64,000 bases of DNA, from NCBI GenBank assembly GCA_009767595.1, contig VSDK01009419.1:85817-149816 (forward strand), in the 5' to 3' direction. Numbering within the stretch: position 1 is the stretch's first letter; every line of letters begins with the position of its first letter. Below the pieces are notes generated by a model. It made no database searches, had not been told where the DNA came from, and saw only the letters and a list, made by a program, of their open reading frames with translations. This document shows, one piece after another, positions 12,019 to 18,680 of the stretch. This DNA is from Symbiodinium kawagutii. Taxonomy: Eukaryota; Sar; Dinophyceae; Suessiales; Symbiodiniaceae. Made by a program: the position numbers and the translations under genes.

Positions 12019-13896
12019 GATATATAGAGATTCATGTTGAAATATATATTGAAATAGATAGTGACCAAATAGACAACCAATGAAGACCATATCACAACAC
12101 ATGTTCAAGTGAAGAGCCTAGAGATGCACAGCCTCTTCCATTAGCGAAGTTGAACAACGCAGTGCAGTGGGGAGCCCACTGTTTGGAGCTGTCCGGGGAG
12201 CTGTTTGGCGCTGTTGCTGCGAGGTGATCGATCCTCAGAACCAATTGAGCCGCGATCAGAACTCCAACTTCAAGGTGCGATTTCTGTGGTCACGGATCTT
12301 GCAGCGCTTTTGGTGAAAATTTCTGGATGCTTTGCTTGACCTTCCAACCTTTTGACAGCCAGTATCGAAGGGGTCTGATGATTTTCCCAAACTGTATGGT
12401 GCAAGAACTGGACATAGACGAACTAGTGGATTTCCAACATAGTTTCTTTACACAATTGAAAAAATGTCGAAGGAAGGAGAAGCATTTTTCCACATGTTGG
12501 GGCGAGCATGAAGCGGCTTTCAAGTCAGGCAGCCTACGGAGAATACCAGGCGTGGCAAAGGAAAAGCCCATGGGATTTTAAGAAAAAGCTCGGAAACCAC
12601 AAAGGTGCCACTTTCTGATTGGAAGAGTTCTTCAGTGGCCTAGGCGTGCCACATGGTGCCAGGCTGACAGTGCACCCTGGGGCAACCTCTACGCCTGTGG
12701 CGACTGCCGCCGTGGCGCCTCCTTGGTGGTGACGGCCATCGCGGAGGGCCGTGACTGCGCCTCTCGTGTGGATGCCATGCTGATGGGCTCCACATCTTTG
12801 CCACGTGCTGCTCCACTCGCAGCCAACCCCACCTTCTACCAGATGCCCCAAAAGGCAAGAATCACCAAAAATCATCAAGAATCGGCAAGAAGTTCAGAAA
12901 TGAAGAAACGAAACGAAACTCGAAGTTGAGACGCAGCAAGAGATAGCTTCGATAGTTTCTATTTGGACACAGAAACTGCAAAGCAATGAAACGCAGGGCA
13001 TGGAGCAAGCTGGGTTGGTCAAGCGACATTTGCGGAAGCACCTTGGTACATCAAGACTCCAATTTTGAATTTGAAAACTTGAATAGATAACTTAGATAAC
13101 ATTGAACATACATACTATGCACACATGCTTCGCAAATCCAAAGGTACTTGTGGAAAGGACGGTTCAAGTGAACATGCATATGCATTTGCACATGCATGAT
13201 ACTCTGAGTGTTCTTTCAATTATGACAGGAGACTCTTCAAAAGTAGATATAAGAACAATTTCTAGTCAGTGAGAGGCTCTCCCCTGCGAATCGACATTCG
13301 AGACAGTAATGATTATAAGCAAGAAGTGATGAATATGTCCTGAATATCAATTAGGAATTGTAAGTGATTCATAAGTAGTTCAAAAGTGAAGACAATCAAT
13401 TTTTGATGAAACAATTGACTAAGTGCCAAGACAGCGAAGCCAACCATTTGTCAAACCGTCTGAGGCACCATCAGGTGGCCGAGGTGTCGGATGCGTTCGA
13501 GAGAGGTTTGTTGGTGGAAAACGCGAAGGAACCCGAGGCAGAAGGCAATTTGGAGGCGCGAAGGGAAGCTGATGAGCTTAGGAGCTGAGGAGAGGAGAGG
13601 AGAGGAGAGAGGAGGAGAGGAAGAGAGGGAGAGAGGAAGAGAGGGAGAGAGGGGAGAGGAGAGGAGGAGAGGGGAGAGGAAGAGAGGAGGAGAGGGGAGA
13701 GGAGAGGAGGAGAGCTGATGAGAGCTGTGTCTAAACCTTTTGGGAAAGCTCTCCTTGTGCATTTGCAGCACCCGTTTCACTGCAGGCTGAGCCAGAACCC
13801 GCAGCTCCCAGCCCAGTGGCGACCAAGACAGAAGCCCCTGCGCCTGTTGCTGCATCATCTGCCACTGACGTACGCATCGCTGCCATGCAGTCGCAG
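240..13896 (+). CDS. GLT1: Glutamate synthase, NAD(P)H/FAD-binding (GltD-like) region, 13 exons, 5' part outside window
   Basis: GOGAT makes two glutamates from glutamine and 2-oxoglutarate; this region binds NAD(P)H and FAD and feeds electrons to the amidotransferase/synthase part. Exons: 240-291, 556-659, 994-1011, 1338-1418, 1614-1665, 10599-10652, 10869-10903, 11168-11260, 11486-11548, 11799-11867, 12224-12274, 12663-12854, 13786-13896. They sum to 975 nt with consistent phases and give one open frame of 325 codons. Family motifs appear in order: NMEVGRDVSLG, VIMATGATQ, AMDFLT, VVIGGGDTAVDC, TPWPCW, YRVDYAHSEG, LVILAMGF, YACGDCRRG and LMGSTSLP. Donors are GT (7), GC (5) and GA (1). The large-subunit part must lie upstream if the gene is the fused eukaryotic form. 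Past the usual GltD end (STSLP), the frame continues into an Ala/Pro-rich exon and no stop was found. The fifth intron carries a copia element. Exon edges are inferred from protein similarity and splice dinucleotides, not from RNA. Confidence 0.85.
556..659 (+). CDS. GLT1: GOGAT exon 2
   Basis: Encodes DLCNKNDAVIMATGATQ followed by WRDMRNTENRQLGNIVQ. It aligns with the family pattern DAVVLATGAT-PRDL...GR-L-GV. Acceptor AG at 554-555; GC donor at 660-661. Both junctions carry CAGGC or AGG, so the exact splice base is slightly ambiguous. Confidence 0.75.
994..1011 (+). CDS. GLT1: GOGAT exon 3, 18-nt microexon
   Basis: The six codons read AMDFLT, the conserved motif that joins exon 2 (..GNIVQ) to exon 4 (ATQKK..). 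Acceptor AG at 992-993, GT donor at 1012-1013. The motif is needed to complete the protein and nothing adjacent extends it in frame. Confidence 0.65.
1338..1418 (+). CDS. GLT1: GOGAT exon 4
   Basis: 27 codons, including ATQKKNLDTEMGLKK and ending VQDKR. This matches the variable loop before the NAD(P)H-binding GGGDT motif. Acceptor AG 1336-1337, GT donor 1419-1420, phase 0 at both ends. Confidence 0.75.
1551..1587. repeat. GTGGGACCT short tandem repeat
   Basis: Three to four imperfect copies of a 9-bp unit (GTGGGACCT, then GTGGGATCT and GTGGGAGCC) inside the intron between GOGAT exons 4 and 5. Confidence 0.7.
1614..1665 (+). CDS. GLT1: GOGAT exon 5, NAD(P)H-binding motif
   Basis: Encodes VVIGGGDTAVDCVGTAI plus one base of an Arg codon. 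VIGGGDT-DC is the diagnostic nucleotide-binding motif of the GltD family. GT donor at 1666-1667. The intron that follows is 8933 bp and contains the copia element; the Arg codon is completed by exon 6. Confidence 0.88.
1858..1887. repeat. TA microsatellite at the retrotransposon insertion site
   Basis: A TA dinucleotide run abuts the 5' LTR. It resumes directly after the 3' LTR at 10402, so the element landed inside an existing TA run. Confidence 0.9.
1888..2265 (+). repeat. 5' LTR
   Basis: 378 bp, identical to 10024-10401 except at 2140. It starts TGTGATTCG and ends CAATCACA. It should hold promoter and polyadenylation signals; no TATA box was recognisable, as is usual in dinoflagellates. 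Confidence 0.95.
2267..2281 (+). promoter_or_regulatory. Minus-strand primer-binding site
   Basis: TGGTAGCGGAGCCCC starts one base after the 5' LTR. A TGG start complementary to a tRNA CCA end is expected. The TGGTAGC-GAG pattern resembles initiator-methionine tRNA sites of other copia elements; the actual tRNA is not verified. Confidence 0.65.
2277..2292 (+). promoter_or_regulatory. Leader hairpin overlapping the primer-binding site
   Basis: GCCCCT-CAAC-AGGGGC is a perfect 6-bp stem with a 4-base loop. It lies between the primer-binding site and the Gag ATG at 2300. It could be a packaging or dimerisation element; that role is inferred from position only. Confidence 0.5.
2300..5023 (+). CDS. 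Gag-protease ORF of the copia element
   Basis: The 907-aa frame starts at the ATG 34 bases after the 5' LTR. The N-terminal ~280 residues form a helical Gag domain. A Lys/Gly-rich basic stretch is near residues 303-322. One CCHC zinc knuckle (CRICGRRGHWKAEC, residues 333-346) should bind RNA. A retroviral-type aspartic protease active site, LDTGATKSVV, has its DTG at residues 476-478. Residues ~640-690 repeat SLEATGSPG and look like a linker. From about 4449 this frame becomes Gly/Ser/Arg-rich and appears to be the shadow of the overlapping frame-3 ORF, so the functional product may end, or change frame, near residue 715. The frame closes at TGA 5021-5023 and Pol follows in the same frame. 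Gag coats the RNA; the protease cuts the polyprotein. Confidence 0.9.
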   Translation: MPAAQESSGTSQVSNQLASLVPTFDPSKDDLEQFTQKVELLTDVWPPNEFNELVTRLILGTTGSAFSKLQLKRASLMTGDSKGVKELISVLGGHWGKVSLEKRYEAAEKAMFRLQQKGDESNDSYLARADVAWTELLSKGTTLEELQAYVTLRGSQLSSDDKKRVILESETGTSGTLTIDQVGKAIRMLGAGFFHDMTGAKRTKGKIYENSALFMEDTEEPEQANVTQEEDWNEEDWIAQLLEEGDEDAAFISEYEAAITDTVQEDQDLSAALTAYTEARMRLNAKVRNRGFWPNHGTGGSSSKGKGKAKGKGKGFQKGGRKSLQQRIMESTCRICGRRGHWKAECPDRNKGTSQASSSAMSTAAVTTCSEGNHPDYLHMEFLRIPEVEDQPIDEPRKHVLHVTWGQSSSMSFRRRIRLGVNPSQESCGPSVVPRSDQEAPLSLTAQPAAVPMPRSVLPSVETVLLTTEGSMGILDTGATKSVVGSNQVPELLRSLDPKTRQRVRRCQCNVTFRFGNQGTLDSAHALVVPIGQLGLKIAIVPGSTPLLLSNTLLRTLHMTINTHDHTMYSPILNKQIPLHASNKGLFLVDLNDLVSHHPRVKCEAISETFTASECQQNRAAEVTSSTAKSVLQATGSPGSATAPGSLEATGSPGPSVMSATAPESLEATGSPGHDATALPATHHSKITTSTEKLSQCSLSEVKSTSHPHQESSVKQHVRPSQPCEPSRTPPDSSGRDVNHGARELSMAHHGGDGTGADHLREGPSWREPQPRLDESQRLGEVHAPSISHLDQGGTPEAVHLCGPHGRAGGSPSRPCGSGNRRGGPDRSRHRRAESWQGSWEVIPQGKEDLGGEFGRQGQSNSQGQSPSHGRDRRLGSCQLSATGDHRRERKRSSTPAAHAAHGECTH
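4449..5057 (+). CDS. Overlapping 202-aa ORF between protease and Pol
   Basis: Starts at its own ATG in the +1 frame relative to Gag and Pol. It overlaps the 3' 575 nt of the Gag frame and 34 nt of Pol. Its composition is protein-like, whereas the Gag frame over the same bases looks like noise. It contains ITFGKAHHGESLNHVW, then WVKYMLRRF, STKVEHQKLF and VDRMVELEE, an arrangement reminiscent of the ExoX-like C-terminal domain (FGK-G--L--V...W). An Ala/Lys-rich segment (GKGAGKSSHKGKK to KARARL) and a C-terminal coiled coil ending RHIQERNP follow. A stop in this frame lies at 4404-4406, so it is not simply an upstream continuation. It may be a separate product, or part of the ancestral polyprotein displaced by two compensating frame changes. 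Its role is unknown. Confidence 0.6.
   Translation: MSDPASLASRLERLQIHQDETSIMELENFRWLTTAEMGQELITFGKAHHGESLNHVWTNHRDWVKYMLRRFPTSTKVEHQKLFIYVDRMVELEEAQAGLVEVETDEEDQIEAAIAEQNRGKGAGKSSHKGKKTSAESSAAKAKATPKARARLMEETDDWEVASSVPPETIVENENVQALQQRMLHMENALTEWIRHIQERNP
5021..5023 (+). other. In-frame TGA separating Gag-protease from Pol
   Basis: Context CAC TGA GTG. Gag-protease (2300-) and Pol (to 10006) share a frame and are separated only by this codon. Readthrough, reinitiation at ATG 5081, or a shift from the overlapping ORF (ending 5057) could give Pol. A CGA-to-TGA mutation in this copy is the simple alternative. Confidence 0.6.
5024..10006 (+). CDS. Pol ORF: coiled-coil region, integrase, reverse transcriptase, RNase H
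   Basis: 1660 codons are open from just after the TGA; the first ATG is at 5081. Numbering from 5024: a coiled-coil-like N-terminus (LVKTIQQELEEVRNIH) leads a ~560-residue region without recognised enzyme motifs. Integrase zinc ligands are H576, H581, C609 and C612; its catalytic triad is D639, D697 and E733, with exactly 35 residues between the last two (DD35E). Integrase C-terminal segment EGEWIMYWKEALPKGSWKGP follows. Copia-type reverse transcriptase has D1204 in FDVKSAFLQG and the D1298-D1299 pair in GVHVDDGL. RNase H residues are D1452 (FSDASF), E1505 (AAETMS), D1562 (VTDCKS) and D1611 (LADSLTK). The protein would copy element RNA into DNA and insert it. All checked catalytic residues are intact, so the copy may be active if Pol is translated. 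TAA at 10004-10006, 17 bases before the 3' LTR. Confidence 0.92.
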   Translation: MDPPHPGAQPVSPETEWLDMQGRCLAGDVNQESEDMINSTTVQQSLQHKFNNLVKTIQQELEEVRNIHGNHQGRVNHVLEVFCHQESELTKQINNLGHRGQRHTFQDGDLSSQDGRKQLFITLVRSSPRHIWYSPTCAPWSSWNQFNETKSEEMYHQVHDNRMQNLYQLALGIVLLRFQIEKGNHLHWEQPRRSLMFRTPLLRELFIRTSEAHFDMCNIGQLRDPETQKLYLKGMSVRTTSPGMLQLLHGRHCNHQHDHQPLEGQVKVKGVRMSRTEYSERYPRKLARYLAKGLTSLSIHRGSNCPLPNVNAVIADVPATAVKRARLNNAKDSRSLPASLVDPSALLPKRRRISGKSTEDEHETIMNEYQDVINTITRAAPRVGKFTITDPNVLQRLQFLFPEKSIKKVLACKGTERHMTPSPQITAEEAPFRRSIAVLRGNQHIKVEEHWENWQYLSKRQIIRNFHPCYLHITMYAANPPVVTPRLEGVTPSSREATPEPEEFSESAMSEPAQSKAPDVPHARHAAFSRADSEATRTPPEAVPMSVSQIDSESNLHGPRFLSLSKQDRQTIIRMHKNLGHPSAQHLSQILRQKEYPTTWSQGVLDMQCSVCQARRRPTIARPATLKHELDFCDKVSMDGVTWTNQAGQNFHFYHYVDHGTSYQTAMIAPNRADDAKAKFVTGWLSWAGPPNELKVDSATEFTSDAFKEFIQSLNVKCSVAPPQAHWQLGKSERHGMILQEMLSKYEYDHPITSYPELQEALSQCTSAKNSCSLRAGYSPEMLVFGKGLRVPGSITSDEETSAHLLASSESGSGIQFRQLLAKREAARKAFYAADNNMAIRRAVLRRERPHRGFYQEGEWIMYWKEALPKGSWKGPAKVIKQEENQSVFCVHMGTMIRVAPEHVRPVSALESSWIPKEDPERRIGDEDLAGHPISGHETPPLAIQADTIPGDIPTEHQVNSNSHPSQPSAPSIIINEESQEAPQGTSPYASNSSEQPDGEPESNSAPVPSSDPNGLDVPVPSDDELVCDHLLCVDDQAIHPHGTYDSNHYAWRMEYECSPQEAELIQDNPDALIWLTSDAKKNRSEVKLSTLTNEEREEFEMAKVKEINSWMHTGTVSKIMRDKLSPEQILRCRWICTWKPITDPHEQKIQGRNRKAKARLVVLGYLDPDIENIPRDSPTLSKSARMLILQLIASMGWDLMSFDVKSAFLQGKPQEGRVIGLDPVPELARAVGIGPNEVCRLDKSAYGLIDAPFLWHKELDSALRSLHFQPAPFDPCTYILYKPGSTRPSGILGVHVDDGLCGGDTYFRQQLDRLEQKYAFGSKEKGSFVFTGIQLHQQDNKAITLSQEKYVTKIEPIHIPHHRKNNKEQPINGQERQQLRALIGSLQYASTNTRPDLASRLSFLQSEINRATIETLFEANRTLHEAKKYKDTTITIQPIPISQLRFLAFSDASFSSAKQPDSHTGSIIMATHANIINNEMCSVSPIVWGSKKIQKVVVSTLAAETMSLNTTLDQLSWVRLFWGWLLNPGSQWKRPKETLEQLPPSVAVPPMKLGDDIAVTDCKSLYDLVTRHAPPNCLEYRTQLQARSIKDMLAEGAVLRWVHSGAQLADSLTKVMQNHFLRHTLRIGQYMLHDESKVLKERATTRNRVKWLSQSSAKQ
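10010..10023 (+). promoter_or_regulatory. U-rich/polypurine plus-strand primer region
   Basis: CTGATTTTTGGGAG lies directly before the 3' LTR. GGGAG is a very short polypurine tract preceded by a T run, at the position where plus-strand synthesis starts. The assignment rests mainly on position. Confidence 0.5.
10024..10401 (+). repeat. 3' LTR
   Basis: 378 bp, one difference (10276 A) from the 5' LTR. Its AATCACA end abuts the resumed TA microsatellite. Confidence 0.95.
10402..10533. repeat. TA-rich flank after the retrotransposon
   Basis: Begins with the second half of the interrupted TA run, then further ATATAC and TATA stretches to 10520. It belongs to the GOGAT intron. Confidence 0.8.
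10599..10652 (+). CDS. GLT1: GOGAT exon 6
   Basis: Completes the split Arg codon and reads LGAKSVLQFSRRDEAPE. It matches the family segment R-GAKSV--FE that follows GGGDT-DC-GT. Acceptor AG 10597-10598, GC donor 10653-10654, ending one base into a codon. It proves that the gene resumes on the far side of the copia element. Confidence 0.8.
10869..10903 (+). CDS. GLT1: GOGAT exon 7, with GA donor
   Basis: Encodes RSKHTPWPCWA, the NPWP-WP signature of the family. Acceptor AG 10867-10868. The reading that best preserves the motif uses a GA donor (GACCGT at 10904), mirrored by GACACT at the next exon start. A GC donor one codon earlier is possible. Confidence 0.7.
11059..11116. repeat. GTT trinucleotide repeat
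   Basis: About 19 tandem GTT copies in the intron between GOGAT exons 7 and 8. Confidence 0.95.
11168..11260 (+). CDS. GLT1: GOGAT exon 8
   Basis: 31 codons: DTYRVDYAHSEGAAALGRD, then PREYLVQTKSFR. Diagnostic for GOGAT (compare FRVDYGHEEA and TK-F in the family). The donor GCAAGT at 11261 is the classic GC-donor context. A GA donor at 11279 that would keep six more codons is the alternative. Confidence 0.85.
11284..11331. repeat. 11-bp tandem repeat AGCACTTTGAG
   Basis: Four near-perfect copies of AGCACTTTGAG inside the intron following GOGAT exon 8, then a purine-rich run. Confidence 0.85.
11486..11548 (+). CDS. GLT1: GOGAT exon 9
   Basis: 21 codons, VGAVVAAKLTPAGKDGYQ then SVP. It corresponds to the variable strand after TK-F in GltD. 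Acceptor AG 11484-11485, GT donor 11549-11550. The acceptor could also lie at the AG at 11472-11473, which adds DPSK in frame. Confidence 0.6.
11799..11867 (+). CDS. GLT1: GOGAT exon 10
   Basis: 23 codons ending AELVILAMGFTGPDK. It matches the strongly conserved ADLVLLAMGFLGPE of the family. Acceptor AG 11797-11798, GT donor 11868-11869. Confidence 0.88.
11955..12030. repeat. GAAA/GA/TA compound microsatellite
   Basis: GAAA units pass into GA repeats and then a TA run, within the intron between GOGAT exons 10 and 11. Confidence 0.9.
12224..12274 (+). CDS. GLT1: GOGAT exon 11
   Basis: 17 codons, VIDPQNQLSRDQNSNFK. RSNFKA is the family pattern here. Acceptor AG 12222-12223, GT donor 12275-12276, phase 0. 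Confidence 0.75.
12663..12854 (+). CDS. GLT1: GOGAT exon 12, FAD-binding C-terminal motif
   Basis: 64 codons. NLYACGDCRRGASLVVTAI contains the GD motif that contacts FAD, and EGRDCASRVDAMLMGSTSLP is the normal end of GltD. The frame continues through PRAAPLAANPTFYQMPQK to a GC donor at 12855-12856. Unspliced, it would stop at 12927-12929, so a 25-residue read-on tail is the alternative end. Confidence 0.88.
13586..13714. repeat. GGAGA polypurine tract
   Basis: About 130 bp of GGAGA/GGAAGA units with almost no pyrimidines, in the intron after GOGAT exon 12. Confidence 0.95.
13786..13896 (+). CDS. GLT1: GOGAT exon 13, Ala/Pro-rich extension
   Basis: 37 codons starting AEPEPAAPSPVATK and ending DVRIAAMQSQ. 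Acceptor AG 13784-13785, GT donor 13897-13898, phase 0, so it joins exon 12 in frame. It looks like a flexible linker, suggesting that another domain follows. It could instead be the first recognised exon of a neighbouring gene. Confidence 0.5.
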
Positions 13897-14629
13897 GTGC
13901 GCCACATTTCTTAAAGTTTGTGAGACCAGTTGAAACTTTGGAAGAAACATGGCGAGATCCGATGACCTTCAAACGAGTTTGCACAGTCGGCATTCGCTGC
14001 AGGTGACCATGATGTCCTTGTGCATCGGCGGCCTTTGCCTCTTGCATCTTGCTGAAAAGTGGAGGCAAAGATTCGGAATCACCTCCAGTGCAAGTTCTTA
14101 TGAATTCTTGATGGTCCACAAGGCAGTCAAGGTGTTGCTCTTTTTCGTTTCCAAGTCCCTTGAGGTTCCAGTTATTCCATGTCTATGATCTAACAAAGGG
14201 GCGCTTGATAATCAGAAGCACCAAGGAATGCTGGCCTCGTGGTTGCTTTGGCTCGCTCCAAGAAGTAGATGTGGTAAGGCGCAAGATCCAAACCTGAGCT
14301 GGTCAATCGCAGTGCATGTGTTCGATGTCTGAATTTGGATTTGAATGTAACAGGAATTCCAAATCACGTGGGATGACCCTGGGAGGATGGGAGAGGGGAG
14401 AAGAGGAGCGGTGATGATGAACACAGAGAACGTTTCTGCAGCCATGTGGGAAGAACAGAGCTCAAGGATACAACACATGCACAAGCGATCGGGGAATGTG
14501 ATAAGATGTGAGCCATCGGTCGGTCTGGGTCGTCTTTGCTTTTGGGATTTCAATGCTAGTCTTTCTCCCAGTGTGGATGTGAGTCTTTATGTGTACGCTA
14601 CTGGAGACCTTTTTGAAACTCTTAGTCAG
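13897..14629. other. No clear gene; intron-like
   Basis: Open stretches occur on both strands at 13949-14188, but neither has convincing protein character. Nothing else was recognised. Confidence 0.4.
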
Positions 14630-14760
14630 GAAGAGAATTTGTCTTGCGACCTACGCAGCACTCGTCTTTGGTGCCACCTGGCTGCTGCCTGCCATTGCAC
14701 CATTTCTGATGTCATTGGGACACAGCCTTTCGTCGTCTCAATGTTTTGCCCTGGGCTTCA
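14630..14760 (+). CDS. Candidate exon with a membrane-like segment
   Basis: After an AG acceptor at 14628-14629 the frame reads KRICLATYAALVFGATWLL and then PAIAPFLMSLGHSL, a long hydrophobic stretch that would span a membrane. The 3' edge is not resolved. No family recognised. It could belong to the gene downstream of GOGAT. Confidence 0.3.
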
Positions 14761-15761
14761 TTAGTGTTGTGGGGACCATGGATGCGTGGCAGTGTACCTT
14801 CTCAGTCAACTCTTCTAATTCATTGCATTCAAAGACTTGCATATCTTGCACATCGTACTTCATTCATGTTCGTATGTTCATTCATTTTCATCCTTCAATG
14901 TATCTTATCTGGGATCGATGCTGAGCATAGTGAGCATGCCATGCTGGTCGTTTTTTTTGGCCTTGATGTTCATTAGGTTGATTCTCATTTCGTATGGTGG
15001 TGCTACCATGTGCTACCGGAATTAGATTCCCCTTGGACTTGATGAGCTGATCAGCTTCCAGGCTGGGGTCAGACACTCGCAGTGAGCTGACCTTTCGCCC
15101 AAGTTTCTTTACAACAGAATGAGCAGAAGTGTGTGCTTCCATTCTGAATGACCTCTTTTCTGCCGACAGTTTACAGTGCACGACAGTGCTCCTTCAGCAG
15201 TCTCTGCAATTTTTCTTGCCATCTTCCAACAGCATACAGCCATGCTGCCTCTCTTAAGAGGAACGAAGAACGACCAACTTGACAAATGACCCGAAAGCTC
15301 CGTGCGATTAGATTTGCATAGCAGATGGAAGGATTCGGTTTGTCAATACTTCAGCAATCCAGTGATCAGAATTTCTCTAGTGCAAGCCTTTCATTGTTCC
15401 AGGCTACTGTCCTCAGCATCCGACTTTCCCTGCATGGTTGAGCAGATAGTCTGGAAAGTATCACATTTGTTCGCCATGTTTTGATGTAAGTTTTTTGCTG
15501 TAGCGGCATCTAGCCTTGTGAAGATCAGGCTTTAGGTTGCCTATGAAAGAAACATGAAGAAAGATATGACATACACTATCCAAGGATTGCGTCAAGTTTC
15601 CTTCCTACTTGGCATTGACCAGGACTTGGATGTGAAATCTGCAGCACTTGAAATTTTGTGGCTAGAAGATAGGCCATTGCTGCCATTGTTGTGCATTTGA
15701 AATTTGAGTCAGCACTTCTAGAGAATGTAGCAATTTCGGATGTGAAATGCTTCCGGGTCAG

Positions 15762-15870
15762 ATTGGTTCGCGTGACCCGATATATCTCACTGCGATCAGC
15801 AAACTATTGGCTCAACTGGATAGTTCTGGCGCCAGCGTGGAGCTGCAAAGCATCACACTCCGAAATCCAG
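15762..15870 (+). CDS. Candidate internal exon, HEAT-like helices
   Basis: Bounded by GTCAG at 15757-15761 and donor GTGGTAAG at 15871. It encodes IGSRDPIYLTAISKLLAQLD followed by SSGASVELQSITLRNP, an amphipathic helix pair of the kind seen in HEAT repeats. Function unknown; no neighbouring exon of the same gene was identified. Confidence 0.4.
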
Positions 15871-16493
15871 GTGGTAAGTTGCACCTTCCAGAGTTCTATT
15901 GTAAGGAGACTACCAACTTTCACAGAGTATTTGACCAAAGTAGTGTAAGGAGTTCTAGTGTAAGTTCCAATCACTCCAAGATCCAGGGTCTCAGAAAGTG
16001 ACTCTCGTTGTTGTTCACTTGACTTATCGCTAGATTAGCAAGTTTGATTTGAACAAGGATTAGAAGGACTGGTGGCTGGTTGAACATTCATCACTAGACT
16101 CACATTTGTTGTGTGAGCTGATTGAGCATGATGCTTGCCGCCCTCAGCTTTCGTACAAACATGCTGTGCAGTGCGTTTTCCTCAGTTTCAGCTGCCCCAG
16201 TGCACTCTCAAGCTCATTCTTTAGCATACCGTAGCACTGCATACTGTAGCACTATGTATCCTTTGATCCGACAAAATACAGATGGGACTGTGTCCTTTTT
16301 TTGAAGTTGAATAAAGTTGGCACTGTCGAAGGAGGTGAGGGCCCATCACTGTATTTGCCGAAATACATGAGCTCTGAAACTCGTTATTGGCCTTGCCGTA
16401 AGTTCCCAAATGGCGGCACGTTCCCACAACAAACTACCATGTGCAGCAAGTACTTTGTTTCGTGACACCCAGGGAACATGTTTAACACATATT

Positions 16494-16616
16494 TTATAAG
16501 TATTTGATGAATATTTCATAGATATTCAATAAGTATTCAATAAGTATCTAATAAGTATTTGATAAGTATTCAATAAGTACCTATAATAAGTATTTGATAA
16601 GTATTCAATAAGTATT
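16494..16616. repeat. AATAAGTATT-type tandem repeat
   Basis: Ten or more imperfect copies of a 10-13 bp unit such as CAATAAGTATTTGATAAG, AT-rich throughout. Confidence 0.85.
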
Positions 16617-17473
16617 AGCAAGTGACACATGAAGTAGCACTGGGGTGAGAAGGTCGTTGGAACTGATCCACTTCAGTGGTCAGACCTTCAGCTTCGCTGA
16701 AACTGTTCGAAGCAGGTGCCTGTCCCGGGTCGTTGGCTCAGCTTTCTGCTGACTGTGAGATACAATCTGTTACAATCTGTTGCGATTTGTTTATCCAAGC
16801 GTTATTTTCATTTATTGATTTATTTATTTCTGTTTTCAACAGAATGATGACAGCAAAGACCCGCTTTGGTCGCTGTAGTGCACTGCTTGCTGATAGAACA
16901 TATCGTAACATATCAGTTCATCAGCTGCCATCCAGGAGACACCGTGGCTTGTTTTGCAGCATCCAGTTGCGCTAAGCTTCGGGATGCTTCATCGGAATTG
17001 ATATCATTGTATAGTTTACAGCAGCTATTACTGTATGATTTTTCATTTGGCCTTCCCTCCATGCCATGGTTTGATGTTTACGCAAAGCGCACATCGCCTT
17101 CCATAGTCAACATTGGGTCATGCCGTAGGGGTGAACAGCGAACAATTTGACAAACACACACACACATCAACAGAACCACTGAAACTGGAATGCCAACACT
17201 GGGGACCAAAAGTCTTGAACCTGCCTTGATTTCCAGCAGAGCTTGTGCCCGCGCGCATCCAAAAAGGAAAGTAATCCGCCGACGTTTCCAAAAGCTGAAG
17301 CCACAGGTGCTTCCTTGGGGTTGAGTTGGTTATGACCGTTGGCAATTCTCGACGCATTCCTGCACTATGATCTTCCAGTCTTTCAGACAGCTTCACTGTA
17401 TTGTAGAAGCCCTCAGAAATCTTTTATTCGCCATGTTGGAAGCAAGTTGCTCGGTTGCAAATCTTGACTGGAC

Positions 17474-17536
17474 TATACATATATATATATATACATATAT
17501 ATATATATGTATATATGTATATATATATATATATGT
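17474..17536. repeat. TA/ATAC microsatellite
   Basis: Alternating TA with occasional C or G, about 60 bp. Confidence 0.9.
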
Positions 17537-18680
17537 ATGAGTGATCGGTGGGAGTTGTGTCCGTTGGTGCGGCAGCTGGTAAGTTATCAACTTCATTTTT
17601 TTCGCTGTTGGATCCGGTTGTCTTCTTGTGATTCGTTACTTCATCGCCCGGTTGGTCGCCATTTGTATTGTGGGAGGCACTGAATCGGACTGCATGCTGC
17701 TGGTTGAGCGGAGTTAAAAGGGGCAGTTGCCCAAGTGTTTTTACATGTGTTCCGACCTGCAGTTGGTGGCTGCAAGCTGCGCTTCCTGTCGCACGGGTCC
17801 TTTTTTATGGTCGAGATGCAGTAAGCTTCTACTGTACCTCCGAGAGATTTTGTAGAAGATTCTACCTCGAAAGCTGATCACGAAAGCTGGCGCCAGCCGG
17901 AGTTGCTTTTGCTTAGGTGCTGGTCCAGGCGGGATTTACACAAATCACGAACAGTTGATATAAATCAATTATAGGGCCCCTCCGCCTCCGTGGGCTTGAT
18001 TTACCCTAGGATCCACCACGCCAACTTGTGTTATGACTACATGTAGCTATTAATTCTTCAAGTCATTTCAAGTCTCTCACTTCATTTTTCTTTTCTGTTG
18101 CTATGCTTTCGTCACCCCTCGGGTGTCAATTGTCCAACCCCCAGCTGTTACCTTTTTGCTGTGGCTGCCGTGGCTGAGTTTTCAACACTCCTTCAGACGC
18201 CCTGAAAACCAGCTGCAATCCATTGCTGTTTTTTTGGTGACCATTATATCTAGCCACAGCCCTGCATTTGATCATTGAACAAACCTGCAATTTCTTAGCC
18301 AATATGAACCGCCAAATCTTTCCAATCTTAGAATTCAGGCTGATTAGCCAACAGTAGGCAATGAAAGCTGAGATGTTCAAATTCTTATCAACCAATGTCA
18401 AGTTGCAACCAGAACCGACATGATGATGTGTACCATTATCAACCAATGATTTGTTCGAGACCATTATAAATCATTAATGCTTATCCTTGAGGATTTCTCA
18501 TGATTTCTCGAAGTACTTGGGATGTTCTGCATGTGTTTTGGCATCGCAATTGCTTTCCATAGAGTCCTCCCCTTCGATCGGGGCTAAGGTGCAGCAGCTT
18601 CTACCAGCACCTTTGGCTTTCGTTCGGATGCCCAACCACTGTACAGTCACTGTGACAGAACCAAAAATCAGATCAAATCG

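Larger units (their letters stand above)
15871..18680. other. Repeat-bearing non-coding stretch
   Basis: Contains the ATAAGTATT repeat (16494-16616) and a TA tract (17474-17536). Open stretches are short and lack convincing splice borders. No gene recognised. Confidence 0.5.
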
